A stretch of 64,000 nt of DNA from Liquorilactobacillus aquaticus DSM 21051 (GTDB taxonomy: Bacteria; Bacillota; Bacilli; Lactobacillales; Lactobacillaceae): positions 62,001-126,000 of the forward strand of contig NZ_AYZD01000015.1 of NCBI RefSeq assembly GCF_001436755.1, read 5' to 3'. The position numbers were made by a program, and so were the translations under genes. This document shows positions 1 through 9,697 of this stretch, piece by piece (within the stretch, counting starts at the first letter, position 1; each line of letters starts with the position of its first letter). The notes beneath the pieces are model-generated. The model was given only the letters and a program-made list of their open reading frames with translations, was not told the origin of the DNA and did not search any database.

Positions 1-818
1 ATTGATGACATTGCCAATGCCTGATCCATCAGTCCGCCAGGATTATCTCGCATATCAATTACAAACGACTTTGCACCTTTTTTACGCAAAGATTTAATTT
101 CACTCTTAAATTCTGCAGCTGTTTTTTCTGAAAAAGTCGAAACTCGAATATAACCGACCGTTTTATGCTCACTGTCTAACTTTCCAGTAACGGTTTTGAC
201 TGGTATTGTATCCCGGACTAATGTTTTTGTAAATGTTTCGGAGCCCCGTTTAATTGTCAGTGTTACCTTTGTCCCCTTTTTACCTCTTATATAGGAAACA
301 GCTTTACTCAAAGAAACACCTGACATAGACTTACCATCAATCTTTTGAATTACATCATTTGCTTTTAAACCAGCCTTCTCCGCAGGAGTCCCATCAATTG
401 GCGACACGATTTGAATTTCATCGCCATTTTTTCTAACCTCTGCCCCAATTCCAGTAAAGCTGCTGGAAATAGTATCATTTAAAGACTGTGTCTCCGATTT
501 TGACATGTATTCAGAGAATGGATCCCCTAAAGCATTTACCATTCCGTTTAAAGCACCATTTTCCAGTTTCTTACGACTCACATGTTGGTAATAGTTATTA
601 TACAGTGTTGAATACACAGCTTCAATTTTACTCATTGAGCTATTGGTTTGCTGTGCAGCTGTCAGCTTTTGATCCATTATATAAAAAATCGAACCACTAC
701 CTACTAATAAAGCCAGCACACCAACAATAACGACTGTCAGTAAGCTGTATCTTTTTTTAGATTTTCCCTTATTCTGTTTTTCAAGTACAGTATCTTCTCT
801 TTCCTTCTTTTTAAACAT
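1..818 (-). CDS. S41 family C-terminal processing peptidase (CtpA-like), C-terminus cut by window edge
   Basis: Membrane-anchored serine protease of the carboxy-terminal processing family, acting outside the membrane on the C-termini of exported proteins. Reading the minus strand from the ATG at 818 gives a short lysine-rich cytoplasmic N-terminus, one membrane segment (about residues 27-50), the family motif around ALGDPFSEYM, and a PDZ domain. The start of the peptidase fold (IDMRDNPGG) lies right at the window edge, so the catalytic Ser and Lys are off the window. An AGAGGGAT ribosome binding site precedes the ATG. The assignment to the family is firm; substrates cannot be inferred. Confidence 0.93.
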   Translation of the reverse strand, partial: MFKKKEREDTVLEKQNKGKSKKRYSLLTVVIVGVLALLVGSGSIFYIMDQKLTAAQQTNSSMSKIEAVYSTLYNNYYQHVSRKKLENGALNGMVNALGDPFSEYMSKSETQSLNDTISSSFTGIGAEVRKNGDEIQIVSPIDGTPAEKAGLKANDVIQKIDGKSMSGVSLSKAVSYIRGKKGTKVTLTIKRGSETFTKTLVRDTIPVKTVTGKLDSEHKTVGYIRVSTFSEKTAAEFKSEIKSLRKKGAKSFVIDMRDNPGGLMDQALAMSS

Positions 819-849
819 TAACTCTATCCCTCTAACTGTTTTTATTTTT

Positions 850-1074
850 TTAATTCATTTTTTCAAGATACATCTGCCAAGCCTGATCAAAAATTGTCAT
901 ACTTGGTAAATACTCCCCGCTTAATTCAAGGTACTGCGAAACTTCCTCGTAGTCTTGCGAATGTTTTGGAAAACTTTGGTCATAAAATGCATTATTTGCA
1001 AATTGTGCAACTTCATCAGTATTATCCGGATTTCTTTCAGTCATTAAATATTGATAAAAGCTCTTACGATACAT
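850..1074 (-). CDS. YozE family (UPF0346) small protein
   Basis: A 74-residue acidic, aromatic-rich protein matching the YozE SAM-like family of Firmicutes (opening MYRKSFYQYLMTER, then a DNTDEVAQFAN segment). Its function is not known. It starts with ATG behind GAGGTG at six bases. It lies 22 bases after the YpmS-like gene and 31 bases before the S41 peptidase, so the four genes from YpmR onward probably form one transcription unit, as in related bacteria. Confidence 0.88.
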   Translation of the reverse strand: MYRKSFYQYLMTERNPDNTDEVAQFANNAFYDQSFPKHSQDYEEVSQYLELSGEYLPSMTIFDQAWQMYLEKMN

Positions 1075-1096
1075 CTACTTCACCTCTTATGAACCA

Positions 1097-1714
1097 TTAC
1101 TCTAATGGTACATCAACTTTAAAACGAAAGTCATCATTTTTTAAATCTATTTTTTGCGCCCTAACCGTTATTTTTTGTTTATTAGTCATTTTGCTTAAAT
1201 TCAACGTGATCGTCTTTTGCTTACTATTGATAGTTATTCCACTGCCTAAATTATAGTTATTTCGAACGTAATTTAAAATAAATGAGGTAGGTGCACTCAA
1301 CGAACCTATCGCAACTGATTCAGCATGCAAACGAATATTTCCATCTTTTGTTACCGTAGGCATTGTATACAGTGAAAAAGAGACATTTTGACCTAAAATT
1401 TTAGTTGTCCCCATTAAAATTGCTGCATCTCCAACATAAAAACGGTATTTTATCTTCTGACCTTTTTGCTGTTGCTTTAGATAATAATTGATTGTTCCAT
1501 TTAATTGCTTTTTATTCATACTGACATTAATCGAAGTGTGGTTGCTGGAACTATTTTTTGTTGCAGTGACAACGTCTCTTTGAACCGTATTTTGCTTGGT
1601 TGCTTGTTTAAACACAAAGAGCGTACATCCTACTAAAAAGGCGGCAAGAACAATAAAAGCCCATTTCCAAATATTTACTTTTTTCTTCTGTTTATCATTT
1701 ACTGAACGCTTCAT
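1097..1714 (-). CDS. YpmS family (DUF2140) membrane-anchored protein
   Basis: A 205-residue protein with a basic N-terminus, one membrane segment at about residues 16-35, and an extracytoplasmic domain rich in beta-strand-type sequence, including YNLGSGITIN and KTITLNLSKM near the C-terminus. This is the pattern of the YpmS/DUF2140 family, whose function is unknown. The ATG follows a strong AAAGGAGG. It begins four bases after the stop of the YpmR-like lipase, so the two are probably co-transcribed. Confidence 0.87.
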   Translation of the reverse strand: MKRSVNDKQKKKVNIWKWAFIVLAAFLVGCTLFVFKQATKQNTVQRDVVTATKNSSSNHTSINVSMNKKQLNGTINYYLKQQQKGQKIKYRFYVGDAAILMGTTKILGQNVSFSLYTMPTVTKDGNIRLHAESVAIGSLSAPTSFILNYVRNNYNLGSGITINSKQKTITLNLSKMTNKQKITVRAQKIDLKNDDFRFKVDVPLE

Positions 1715-1718
1715 AAAA

Positions 1719-2654
1719 TTATCCTCCCTCCTTTAACCATTTCTCTTTATGTTTTATCATAACTTGATATAATTTTGCCGCCATATATTTATACCCCTTC
1801 AAATTAGGGTGAAAATGATCCGCAGGAGATAAATAGTTGTTTTTTTCTTTTTGATTACTTAGTATTTTAGACAGTTTTTGACCAGACAAATTATTATAAT
1901 CTGTAACGGTTGTTTCTTTGAGCGTACTCCCATGATCGTAATACTGACCCTCCGAAAGACGCTTTTCGACATTTACAACATAAACGTTTTTGTTTTTTGC
2001 AGTTTTCTGTTGTGCAATCATATTCCATTGCTCTGTATACTTTTGCAGCTGTGTTAACGCTGGAAAATAGACATAAAATGGATTATAAACTGTGTATAAG
2101 AAAATTGGTGCATGTGAGTTATAACTGCGAATCGTCCGCAGTAACTCATCTAATTTATGAGAATACGTTCTCTGTGCAGTTGGCATAAAGCTTGCTAATT
2201 GGTTCGAAGATAAAGAATTAAAATTCTTCTGCAGCGTCTGCATTAAATCATTTCCACCGACAGTCATCGTAATCACATTTGCTTTTTTTAAAGCATTCTG
2301 TTGAGTTTCTTGCTGCTGCAACCGTTTCATGATCTGATCGCTTCGATCACCAGCTTTGCCATAGTTTTCTGTCACCACTGTAGCGTCTAATCTTTTTTCC
2401 AGCACCTGCTTAACCAGATAAACATATCCTCCATTTTGGGTGGTATCTCCAACGCCCTGCGTAAGTGAGTCACCTAAAGCCACTAATTTTACCTGTGTTT
2501 TCTTCCGTTTTTTCTCACTCTGATTTATTTTAGAAGTTCGATCGTTGGATTTTGGGAGCTTTTTGTCGGCCAATTTGCTCAATCCCAAATAAAAAAAACA
2601 GGTTAGCGCAGCAAAAACTGCTACAAGAGTTAGAACCTTTTTAAAAGATAGCAA
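1719..2654 (-). CDS. SGNH/GDSL-type hydrolase, YpmR-like, membrane-anchored
   Basis: Extracytoplasmic esterase or lipase of the SGNH superfamily. After a membrane anchor (residues about 7-27) and a lysine-rich linker come the GDSL block with Ser63 (LVALGDSLTQGVG), the GGND block at 133-136, and the catalytic pair Asp279/His282 in DHFH. All SGNH blocks are present, so activity is likely, but the substrate is unknown. The start is TTG behind GAGGGG at eight bases. It is the first gene of the run toward the S41 peptidase. No Cys lipobox is visible. Confidence 0.88.
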   Translation of the reverse strand: MLSFKKVLTLVAVFAALTCFFYLGLSKLADKKLPKSNDRTSKINQSEKKRKKTQVKLVALGDSLTQGVGDTTQNGGYVYLVKQVLEKRLDATVVTENYGKAGDRSDQIMKRLQQQETQQNALKKANVITMTVGGNDLMQTLQKNFNSLSSNQLASFMPTAQRTYSHKLDELLRTIRSYNSHAPIFLYTVYNPFYVYFPALTQLQKYTEQWNMIAQQKTAKNKNVYVVNVEKRLSEGQYYDHGSTLKETTVTDYNNLSGQKLSKILSNQKEKNNYLSPADHFHPNLKGYKYMAAKLYQVMIKHKEKWLKEGG

Positions 2655-2846
2655 TTTGTCTTCCCCTCTGCTTAAAATGAATTGATAAAAAGTATATTGA
2701 TTAATAATTACTAGTATTTCAAAAATAACTATAAACGATGTTAGTATAGCAAATTTTTTTTCTTTATTCAGTTGTTTGAGCTTTGCTTAACCATAATTTA
2801 GTGAATAATTATTTTTTCTGCAAATTTTTTGAATTTGGTTTGAATT
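2655..2846. other. Intergenic region upstream of ypmR
   Basis: AT-rich stretch between the dfrA terminator and the YpmR-like gene. It should carry the promoter for the leftward unit. A candidate TTGAAA element is visible on the minus strand but its -10 is not clear, so I do not call a promoter. No reading frame of note. Confidence 0.5.
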
Positions 2847-2896
2847 AAAATAAAACAGCCCCCAAACGACCATTGCTTAATAAATCGTTAGGACTG
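2847..2896 (-). terminator. Terminator after dfrA
   Basis: On the minus strand a stem with arms at 2885-2896 and 2856-2869 (CAG...AACGA against TCGTT...CTG) is followed by a TTTTATTTT tract, just after the dfrA stop at 2907. Confidence 0.75.
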
Positions 2897-2906
2897 CTTT
2901 CCTTTT

Positions 2907-3413
2907 TTAATGACGTCTACGCTGATAAACTTCAAATCGATGATCGTACAAGTTTTTTTGATCCCTTATCCCATCAATTTTTGTAATCAATTCAAATTTA
3001 TCGCAATCAATTTTCGGCATACTTGTATCGGCCTTAAAAAGCGCATTAATTTTTGTAACATATAAGAAATCAACATCATCCAGTAATTCCCCAAAAAGTG
3101 ATGCACCACCGATAACAAACAACAGTTCTTCTCTGCTACTAAACAATTTCCGCAGTTCGGGAATCGAATGAACCACCGTTAAACGCTCATCAAAATTGTA
3201 TTTTTCTTCAAAGTCCTTTGAAGATGTCAGTACAATGTGATGACGTCGTGGTAGAAACCCCTTGAAACTCTCAAAAGTTTTTCTCCCCATTATAATGGGA
3301 TGATTGAGAGTCTTTTCTTTAAAATAAGCCAAATCTGCGGGAAGTCTCCAAGGAAGACGCCCCTGATATCCAATATGTCGTTTTTCGTCTTCGGCCCATA
3401 TATACGCAAGCAC
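2907..3413 (-). CDS. dfrA: Dihydrofolate reductase
   Basis: Reduces dihydrofolate to tetrahydrofolate with NADPH, regenerating the folate consumed by thymidylate synthase just upstream. The 168-residue protein has the usual N-terminus (MLAYIWAEDEKRHIGYQGRLPW), the active-site acid in LPADLAYFK, the MGRKTFESF nucleotide-binding region and the VIGGASLF loop. The start is GTG behind AGGAG at nine bases. It follows thyA by 33 bases, the standard thyA-dfrA pair, and is closed by a terminator. Confidence 0.96.
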   Translation of the reverse strand: MLAYIWAEDEKRHIGYQGRLPWRLPADLAYFKEKTLNHPIIMGRKTFESFKGFLPRRHHIVLTSSKDFEEKYNFDERLTVVHSIPELRKLFSSREELLFVIGGASLFGELLDDVDFLYVTKINALFKADTSMPKIDCDKFELITKIDGIRDQKNLYDHRFEVYQRRRH

Positions 3414-3446
3414 TTATCTACACTCCTTTATCCTTTATTGAAAAGA

Positions 3447-4403
3447 TTAAACCGCCACCGGTGCCTTAATTGCGGGAGCTGGATCATATCCCTGTATTTT
3501 TATATCTTCCATTTCAAAATCAAACACACTCGTTTTTTGCGGATTGAGCCATATCGTTGGTGCATCCTTAGGTGTTCGTGTCAATTGTGTTTTAACTTGT
3601 TCAATATGATTGTTATAGATATGTGCATCACCTAAAGTGTGAATAAATTCGCCCACTTCCAGATTTGTCTCGCGAGCAATCAAATGTGTTAACAAGGCAT
3701 AACTAGCAATGTTAAACGGAACACCTAGAAAAACATCTGCACTACGTTGATACAGCTGGCAGCTTAATTTACCGTCAACCACGTAAAACTGAAACAATGT
3801 GTGACACGGAGGGAGAGCGCTTTGAGGCACATCTTCTGGATTCCATGCAGTGACAATCAAACGTCTTGAATCAGGTTTATTTTTTATATCATCAATTACG
3901 TTTTGGATCTGATCAATCACTTTTCCATCACTTGTTTTCCAGTGACGCCATTGTGCTCCATAAACATCACCTAAATTGCCATATTTTTGTGAAAAACTCT
4001 CATCGTTTAATATTTTTTGGCAAAAAGCTTTTTTTTCATTTAAATAAACAGTCTTAAATGCGGGATCTTTAAGAGCTTTGTGACCAAAATCAGTCATATC
4101 AGGACCAGTATAATCTGAACTTTCAACCCATTTTTTAAAAGCCCACTCGTCCCAGATATGATTTTTGTGTTGCAATAAGAAACGAATATTTGTATCTCCC
4201 CGCAAAAACCATAATAATTCGCTTTTTACCAGACCAAATGCAACTTTTTTGGTCGTTAGCAGTGGGAACCCCTTGCTTAGGTCAAAGCGCATCTGATAGC
4301 CAAATAAACTATGTGTTCCTGTTCCTGTCCGGTCACTCTTCAAATGTCCCTTTTCTAAAATATCCTCGATCAACTGCAAATATGGTTGCTCCAAAATTGC
4401 CAT
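3447..4403 (-). CDS. thyA: Thymidylate synthase
   Basis: Converts dUMP to dTMP with methylene-tetrahydrofolate. The catalytic Cys is in [12 protein letters not shown] (about residue 200), followed by the QLYQRSAD and FNIASYALL motifs, and the protein ends in APVAV. Its 318 residues include the roughly 50-residue insertion typical of the L. casei enzyme (about residues 90-140). I chose the ATG at 4403. An in-frame GTG three codons upstream sits only two bases from the GGAG and is a poorer start. Paired with dfrA. Confidence 0.96.
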   Translation of the reverse strand: MAILEQPYLQLIEDILEKGHLKSDRTGTGTHSLFGYQMRFDLSKGFPLLTTKKVAFGLVKSELLWFLRGDTNIRFLLQHKNHIWDEWAFKKWVESSDYTGPDMTDFGHKALKDPAFKTVYLNEKKAFCQKILNDESFSQKYGNLGDVYGAQWRHWKTSDGKVIDQIQNVIDDIKNKPDSRRLIVTAWNPEDVPQSALPPCHTLFQFYVVDGKLSCQLYQRSADVFLGVPFNIASYALLTHLIARETNLEVGEFIHTLGDAHIYNNHIEQVKTQLTRTPKDAPTIWLNPQKTSVFDFEMEDIKIQGYDPAPAIKAPVAV

Positions 4404-4427
4404 GGCTATCACTACTCCATCATAAAA

Positions 4428-6323
4428 TTATTGGTCATATTGACTCAAGTATTCCCAGCGTTTCATTTTTTCTTCAATTTTTTTGTCTACTTCGTCTATT
4501 TTCATTTGTAGATCAGCTAGTTTTTCATAGTCTGACCCGCTGACCTGCATAAGTTTTTCTTGCAAGGAGGTCTTATCATTTTCAAGTTGATCAATTTTTG
4601 TTTCAAGCTTGCCAAATTCAATTTTCTCTGCATAAGTTAATTTTGTTTTTATTTTCTTTTGGATTTTTTTGCCCTTGTCATCAGAATGTGCCTTGAGTTT
4701 CTTAGTATTTTTTTGATTATAATTATTTTCTTCTTCCTGAAGATAATCAGTAAAAACACCAGCATATCTTTTTATATGAGCATTCCCCTCAAAAATAAAC
4801 AACTTATCAGCAACTTTATCCAAAAAATACCGATCATGCGAGACCGTAATAACTGTACCGGAAAAGCTATCTAAGTAATCCTCAAGAACAGTCAAAGTAC
4901 CAATGTCCAAGTCATTAGTTGGTTCATCAAGCAACAAAACATTCGGCTGAGACATCAACAGCTTCAACAAGTACAATCTACGTTTTTCACCGCCAGACAA
5001 CTTTCTAATAAGCACTCCATGCATAGAACGTGGAAACAGAAACTGTTCTAGCAACTGAGTTGTACTTATATGCTGCCCATTTTTATCCACAACATTCTGT
5101 CCAACTTCATTGAGATAACTGATCATACGTTCATTTTCTGGGATCGGTTCTGTTTGTTGCCTGTAATAGGCTAACTTAACTGTCTCACCGATAATAACAT
5201 TTCCTTCATCTAATGGGAGCTCACCCGCCAAAACATTCAACAAGCTTGACTTTCCAGCACCATTAATCCCAGTTATTCCAATCCTATCATGCGCCTGAAC
5301 CAACAAACTGAAATTCTCAAGTATGTGATGGCCTGCAATATCCAACGAACCTTTTTGTATCTCAATGACCTTTTTTCCCAACCTTTGCTGTCCTAATGAG
5401 ATATCGATATCATCATCGACTTGCAACTTATTTAGATTGTTCTTAAGATCATTAAATTTGTTAATTCTTGCTTGCTGCTTTGTTGTTCTTGCCTTAGCTC
5501 CGGTCCGCATCCATGCCAATTCTTTTTTATAGAGCTGCTGTTGTTTATGTTCAGAACTAACTTCTCGTTCAACCCGCTCAGCTTTTTGGCTGACAAAAGC
5601 CTGATAATTACCTTGGTATAAATATATTTTACCAAATGACAATTCCATAATTGTCGTCGCTACTTGATCCAAAAAATATCGATCATGTGTTACGACCAAT
5701 AACGCACCTTTGTAGTTTGCTAAATACTTTTCTAACCATTTAATTGAGTCAAAGTCAAGATGATTAGTCGGTTCATCTAATACCAACAAATCAGGCGCTT
5801 GAATAAGGACTTGTGCCAAACCCACACGCTTTTTTTGGCCTCCAGACAGGTTGCCGATTTTTTGATCCAAATCATTAATATGCAGCTGTGTTAAAATTGT
5901 TTTTACGTCACTTTCAGCACTCCATGCATCTTCTTGATTCATTCTATTTTCAGCATCAACATAACGTTGCTGATACTTTGTGTTTTCTGGATGCTGACCA
6001 TATGTCATGAGCGCCTCTTCATACTTATGAATGGTTTGAAAAACTGGTGCTGAGCCTTCAAAAATCGCATTCATAATTGTAGCATTTGGATCTAATTCCG
6101 GTATCTGCTTCAAATAACTGATACGGTATTGATTTGGTTTAACTATCTTCCCGCTGTCAGCTGAACTTAATCCAGCCAAAACGTTTAACAATGATGTTTT
6201 ACCGGAACCATTCGTCCCAATTAATCCAATGCGGTCGTTTTCATTGATCATAAAGTCAATGCCTGCAAACAAAGTTTTTTCACCATATGTTTTTGCTAAA
6301 TTCTCAACGCGTAAAGTTTGCAT
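4428..6323 (-). CDS. ABC-F family ATPase (Uup/YfmR-like)
   Basis: Soluble tandem ABC protein without membrane segments, of the class that acts on ribosomes. The first cassette has Walker A GTNGSGKTSLL, signature LSGGQKKRVGLAQ and Walker B LLVLDEPTNHLDF. The second has GINGAGKSSLL, LSGGEKRRLYLL and VLLLDEPTNDLDI. After about residue 540 comes a lysine-rich charged coiled coil, as in Uup and B. subtilis YfmR. At 631 residues it has the Uup length. It lies between thyA and cca. A housekeeping translation role is likelier than antibiotic resistance, but this is inferred from architecture only. Confidence 0.9.
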   Translation of the reverse strand: MQTLRVENLAKTYGEKTLFAGIDFMINENDRIGLIGTNGSGKTSLLNVLAGLSSADSGKIVKPNQYRISYLKQIPELDPNATIMNAIFEGSAPVFQTIHKYEEALMTYGQHPENTKYQQRYVDAENRMNQEDAWSAESDVKTILTQLHINDLDQKIGNLSGGQKKRVGLAQVLIQAPDLLVLDEPTNHLDFDSIKWLEKYLANYKGALLVVTHDRYFLDQVATTIMELSFGKIYLYQGNYQAFVSQKAERVEREVSSEHKQQQLYKKELAWMRTGAKARTTKQQARINKFNDLKNNLNKLQVDDDIDISLGQQRLGKKVIEIQKGSLDIAGHHILENFSLLVQAHDRIGITGINGAGKSSLLNVLAGELPLDEGNVIIGETVKLAYYRQQTEPIPENERMISYLNEVGQNVVDKNGQHISTTQLLEQFLFPRSMHGVLIRKLSGGEKRRLYLLKLLMSQPNVLLLDEPTNDLDIGTLTVLEDYLDSFSGTVITVSHDRYFLDKVADKLFIFEGNAHIKRYAGVFTDYLQEEENNYNQKNTKKLKAHSDDKGKKIQKKIKTKLTYAEKIEFGKLETKIDQLENDKTSLQEKLMQVSGSDYEKLADLQMKIDEVDKKIEEKMKRWEYLSQYDQ

Positions 6324-6352
6324 AAGTTCACTCTTTCATTTTAAAATTGCTT

Positions 6353-7567
6353 TTATTCGGCTTCGATCCAACTTGATACAGCTTTCAGCAATGCTGTGGG
6401 TTGATTTTCGATTTCTCCCATGACGACCTTATATTCAATTTTTTCTAATATCTTCCCTAATTGCGGTCCTGGTTTAATTTTTAACTGACTTATTAAAACC
6501 CCACCGTTAATTTTAAGCTCATGCTTGTTTTTTATTGGTAAAGCAGCATAATTTTCTTCCAGAGTTGTATGATTGATGCCGAAACCTAATATACTAGCAA
6601 CTTCATTCGCAAACTTAATGCAGTGAAGACCACCTTTGTAGTATGACCACGTATCCAGTTTTCTTCTTTCTATCAAAGAAACTATTTCAGTCGCAATTAC
6701 AACACTATCAACCAGCTCATTCGAACTTTTCCAAGCTCGCAACATTTTTTTTACTGCAGTGGATGTCAAACTACTCAAATAACAAATTAGAGTCCAAGCA
6801 GAGGCTTCCGAGCTGAGTTGCACGGAACCCCTTAGCCTTAAAATCTTTCGGAAGACCTCCTCCTTGTCCTTAAATAGCGGGCAATAATAGTATAAAGTGG
6901 TTGCCAAAAAGTTCTCCAAACCCGTTTTAGGGTTCGTCCCTAACAGTAACTTCGCCCATTCAACATGAATTCTTTCAACGGCCACGTTTTGCAGTAAATG
7001 TGCATTATGTTTGATTGCATCAAGCGTGTTTTTTTCGATTGTAAAATCGAGTTGACTTGCAAACCGCACAGCACGCATCATACGCAAAGCATCCTCATGA
7101 AATCGTTCTTCAGCGACCCCAACTGCGCGTATATTTCCTTCTTTTAAATCATTGAGTCCATCAAAAAGATCAATAATCTCTCCATCCGGTTTCATCGCAA
7201 GAGCATTTATCGTTAAATCGCGACGTTTTAAATCTTCTCTAAGAGATCGTACAAATTTAACATGATCCGGTCGACGAAAATCCTGATATGTCGATTCAGT
7301 TCGAAATGTTGTTATTTCATACGCGCGGTTATGATCAAGAACAGTTACCGTACCATGCTCGATACCTGTATCTATGGTTTTCTTAAAAATTTTTTTTACT
7401 TCCGCTGGATAGGCGCTTGTTGCAATATCAACATCGTGGATTTTGAGTCCTAAAATGGTGTCCCGCACACTTCCACCGACGAAGTAAGCCTCAAAGCCAG
7501 CCTGTTGAATAGCACCTAGAACTTCCTTTGCTTCTTCGAATTCAGCAGGTAAATTCGTAATTATCAT
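6353..7567 (-). CDS. cca: CCA tRNA nucleotidyltransferase
   Basis: Adds or repairs the CCA end of tRNAs. The class II nucleotidyltransferase head shows GGSVRD, the metal-binding HDVDIATSA and the [11 protein letters not shown] motif, followed by the alpha-helical RNA-binding body. Length 404 residues is normal for the Gram-positive enzyme. The ATG overlaps the dapB stop by four bases (ATGA), so translation is coupled. Confidence 0.95.
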   Translation of the reverse strand: MIITNLPAEFEEAKEVLGAIQQAGFEAYFVGGSVRDTILGLKIHDVDIATSAYPAEVKKIFKKTIDTGIEHGTVTVLDHNRAYEITTFRTESTYQDFRRPDHVKFVRSLREDLKRRDLTINALAMKPDGEIIDLFDGLNDLKEGNIRAVGVAEERFHEDALRMMRAVRFASQLDFTIEKNTLDAIKHNAHLLQNVAVERIHVEWAKLLLGTNPKTGLENFLATTLYYYCPLFKDKEEVFRKILRLRGSVQLSSEASAWTLICYLSSLTSTAVKKMLRAWKSSNELVDSVVIATEIVSLIERRKLDTWSYYKGGLHCIKFANEVASILGFGINHTTLEENYAALPIKNKHELKINGGVLISQLKIKPGPQLGKILEKIEYKVVMGEIENQPTALLKAVSSWIEAE

Positions 7568-8352
7568 AAAATATGTTCAAGACCAACCAATAATTCATCA
7601 TAACCTTGTATCTTTTCAACTGCCACTGCAACACCTGACATGAAAGAAACCCGGTCAAATGAATCTTGTCGAATAGTCAATGCTTCGCCCTTACTCCCAA
7701 ACAAAACTTGTTCATGTGCAACATACCCAGGTAACCGAACGCTATGAATGTGCATTCCTTCATAGTCAGCACCACGAGCTCCAGCCAAAGTTTCTTTTTC
7801 ATCCGGATTTCCCTGTTTTTTTGGAGTGCGGACCTCAGAAATTAATTTTGCGGTATTAATTGCGGTTCCACTTGGAGCATCTAACTTATTGTCATGATGC
7901 ATTTCAATTATTTCGACATCTGGGAAATACTTAGCTGCCTGTTGCGCAAATTGCATCAAAAGGACTGCTGAAATACCGAAATTAGGTGCAATCAGCCCAC
8001 CCAATTTTTTATTCTTGGAAATACTTTGAAGCTCAGCAACCTGATCATCAGTCATTCCGGTTGTTCCGACAATAGGTGAAATATCATGTTCAATGGCAAA
8101 CTTAACGTTGCCGTAAACCGAGGATGGGGCAGTGAAATCAATCCACACATCAATATTGCTGGTGTCGATATCGTGTAATTTGTTATAAACTGGAACATCT
8201 TGCCCTTTAAACTCGCTTATCTCGCTAAGAAGTTTTTCCGTCGCCCTTGGATCAAACACGCTAACCAACTCAAAATTATCGTGATTGATTATCATATGTG
8301 AAGTTGTATTTCCCATGCGTCCCTTAAAGCCTGCTACAATAACTTTTATCAT
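7564..8352 (-). CDS. dapB: 4-hydroxy-tetrahydrodipicolinate reductase
   Basis: NAD(P)H-dependent step of the diaminopimelate/lysine pathway. The nucleotide-binding GFKGRMG is at the N-terminus, GTTGM in the middle, and the substrate-binding [15 protein letters not shown] signature at about residue 155. Length 262 is typical. It is first in a unit with cca. No other lysine gene is present in the window. Confidence 0.95.
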   Translation of the reverse strand: MIKVIVAGFKGRMGNTTSHMIINHDNFELVSVFDPRATEKLLSEISEFKGQDVPVYNKLHDIDTSNIDVWIDFTAPSSVYGNVKFAIEHDISPIVGTTGMTDDQVAELQSISKNKKLGGLIAPNFGISAVLLMQFAQQAAKYFPDVEIIEMHHDNKLDAPSGTAINTAKLISEVRTPKKQGNPDEKETLAGARGADYEGMHIHSVRLPGYVAHEQVLFGSKGEALTIRQDSFDRVSFMSGVAVAVEKIQGYDELLVGLEHIL

Positions 8353-8705
8353 TTATATCATCCTTTTCATTTGAATCTATACCTATTCATTCTAACAGAT
8401 TGTTTCTTTTCTTGCACCTCTCGATAGCAAGCTTTATAGTCAGTTAATTATAAAATTATTCTTGTTCATTAAAAAATTCAATTACTGACGTTAAGCTAAA
8501 AACTATGTTATTATTTCCTAGGATCTGTCGCAAGTTTTCACGCAAAGGTTGAATCTCATGGACCATAACAATCAAGATTAATATCCTTTAGTATTACTTT
8601 TTTGAGCTAAGAATTAAATTCTCCTGCTCTAAAAGCAAATTCGCAAATAAGGCATAATACCTTATTTGTATGGCAGTTCTTACTAAATGAATAGGAGATG
8701 AAAAC
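8353..8705. other. Intergenic region between divergent dapB and yitT
   Basis: About 350 bases of AT-rich sequence holding the regulatory regions of two divergent genes. I see no coding signal. The clearest structure is an inverted repeat at 8644-8668, listed separately. GAGATGAAAAC gives a modest ribosome binding site before the yitT ATG. Confidence 0.6.
8644..8668 (+). repeat. Inverted repeat upstream of yitT (possible operator)
   Basis: Perfect nine-base arms CAAATAAGG (8644-8652) and CCTTATTTG (8660-8668) around the seven-base loop CATAATA. There is no T-tract, so it is not an obvious terminator. The loop contains CATAAT, one base from a consensus -10 hexamer, which would fit an operator overlapping a promoter. 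It lies 37 bases before the yitT ATG. Confidence 0.5.
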
Positions 8706-9599
8706 ATGTATCAAACTAAGGAAAAACTTCAGGTACGTTTAGTCGATTTTATTATGATTGCACTTGGATGTGCTTTTTACGCGTTTGGATTAGTCAAAGT
8801 CAACATCGCTAATAGCTTAGCTGAAGGCGGGATTACTGGTATCACCCTTATTATTAGATATTGGTTGCATATTGATCCTGCTTATTCAACACTTGTTATA
8901 AATATTCCTTTGATTATCATTGCATTGCGCTACTTAGGAAAAAATGCACTTATCTACACTATACATGGAACTATATCCTTGTCTTTTTTCATCTGGTTAT
9001 GGCAGCGTGTCCCTATAAGTATTAATATCAGCCATGATATGTTTATTGCCGGTTTGTTAGCCGGTTTCTTCGGTGGGGTCGGCTCCGGGCTTATATATCG
9101 CTTTGGCGGAACTACAGGCGGAACTGATATTGTTGCTCGCATATTCGAGAAGAAAAAAGGAGTTGCAATGGGGAAAACCTTGTTATTACTGGATTGTGTT
9201 GTCTTAGGGCTCTCATTGAGCTATATCAGTATTCGACAGATGATGTATACTCTTTTGGCCTCTTATGTTTTTTCGAAGATTATCAGTTTCACTCAAGAAG
9301 GTGCGTATGCAGCACGTGGTGTCATTATTTTCAGTAATTCTTATCCGGAAATAACCCAGCAAATAATTACTGAATTAGGACGCGGAGTAAGTCATATTCA
9401 AACAACGGGGGCATTTTCTAAAGAACAAGGGCAAGCTATTTATTGTGTTGTCAGTCCAAGTGAACTAACCTCACTCAAACGAATGGTCGAAGCCATCGAT
9501 AAACATGCATTCGTATCAATATTGACTGTCAATGAGGCAATTGGTGAAGGATTTACTTATGCTCAACCGCAAAAGTCCTTTTTTAGGAGACGTTTTTAG
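8706..9599 (+). CDS. YitT family membrane protein
   Basis: A 297-residue protein with five to six hydrophobic segments in its first 200 residues and a C-terminal soluble DUF2179 domain (from about 205, GVIIFSNSYPEI). The glycine-rich FGGTTGGTDIVARI motif is the YitT hallmark. The function of the family is not established; transport has been suggested. It stands alone on the plus strand with its own terminator. A second paralogue is at 55639-56514. Confidence 0.88.
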   Translation: MYQTKEKLQVRLVDFIMIALGCAFYAFGLVKVNIANSLAEGGITGITLIIRYWLHIDPAYSTLVINIPLIIIALRYLGKNALIYTIHGTISLSFFIWLWQRVPISINISHDMFIAGLLAGFFGGVGSGLIYRFGGTTGGTDIVARIFEKKKGVAMGKTLLLLDCVVLGLSLSYISIRQMMYTLLASYVFSKIISFTQEGAYAARGVIIFSNSYPEITQQIITELGRGVSHIQTTGAFSKEQGQAIYCVVSPSELTSLKRMVEAIDKHAFVSILTVNEAIGEGFTYAQPQKSFFRRRF

Positions 9600-9612
9600 T
9601 TACTTTGGTTTT

Positions 9613-9642
9613 ACGCTGCGATTTGTGCAGCGTTCTTTTTTT
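9613..9642 (+). terminator. Terminator after yitT
   Basis: Stem ACGCTGC (9613-9619) with GCAGCGT (9627-9633), loop GATTTGT, then TCTTTTTTT. Classic Rho-independent form 14 bases after the stop. Confidence 0.9.
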
Positions 9643-9697
9643 GTTTATAATAAGTTAAAGTAAGATTATACATATAACTAAGGAAGGGGAATTTAGT

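Noticed and set aside
894-1256. Plus-strand frame of 120 codons
   Set aside because: It lies wholly opposite the yozE and ypmS genes, has no ribosome binding site and resembles no known protein. It is a shadow frame.
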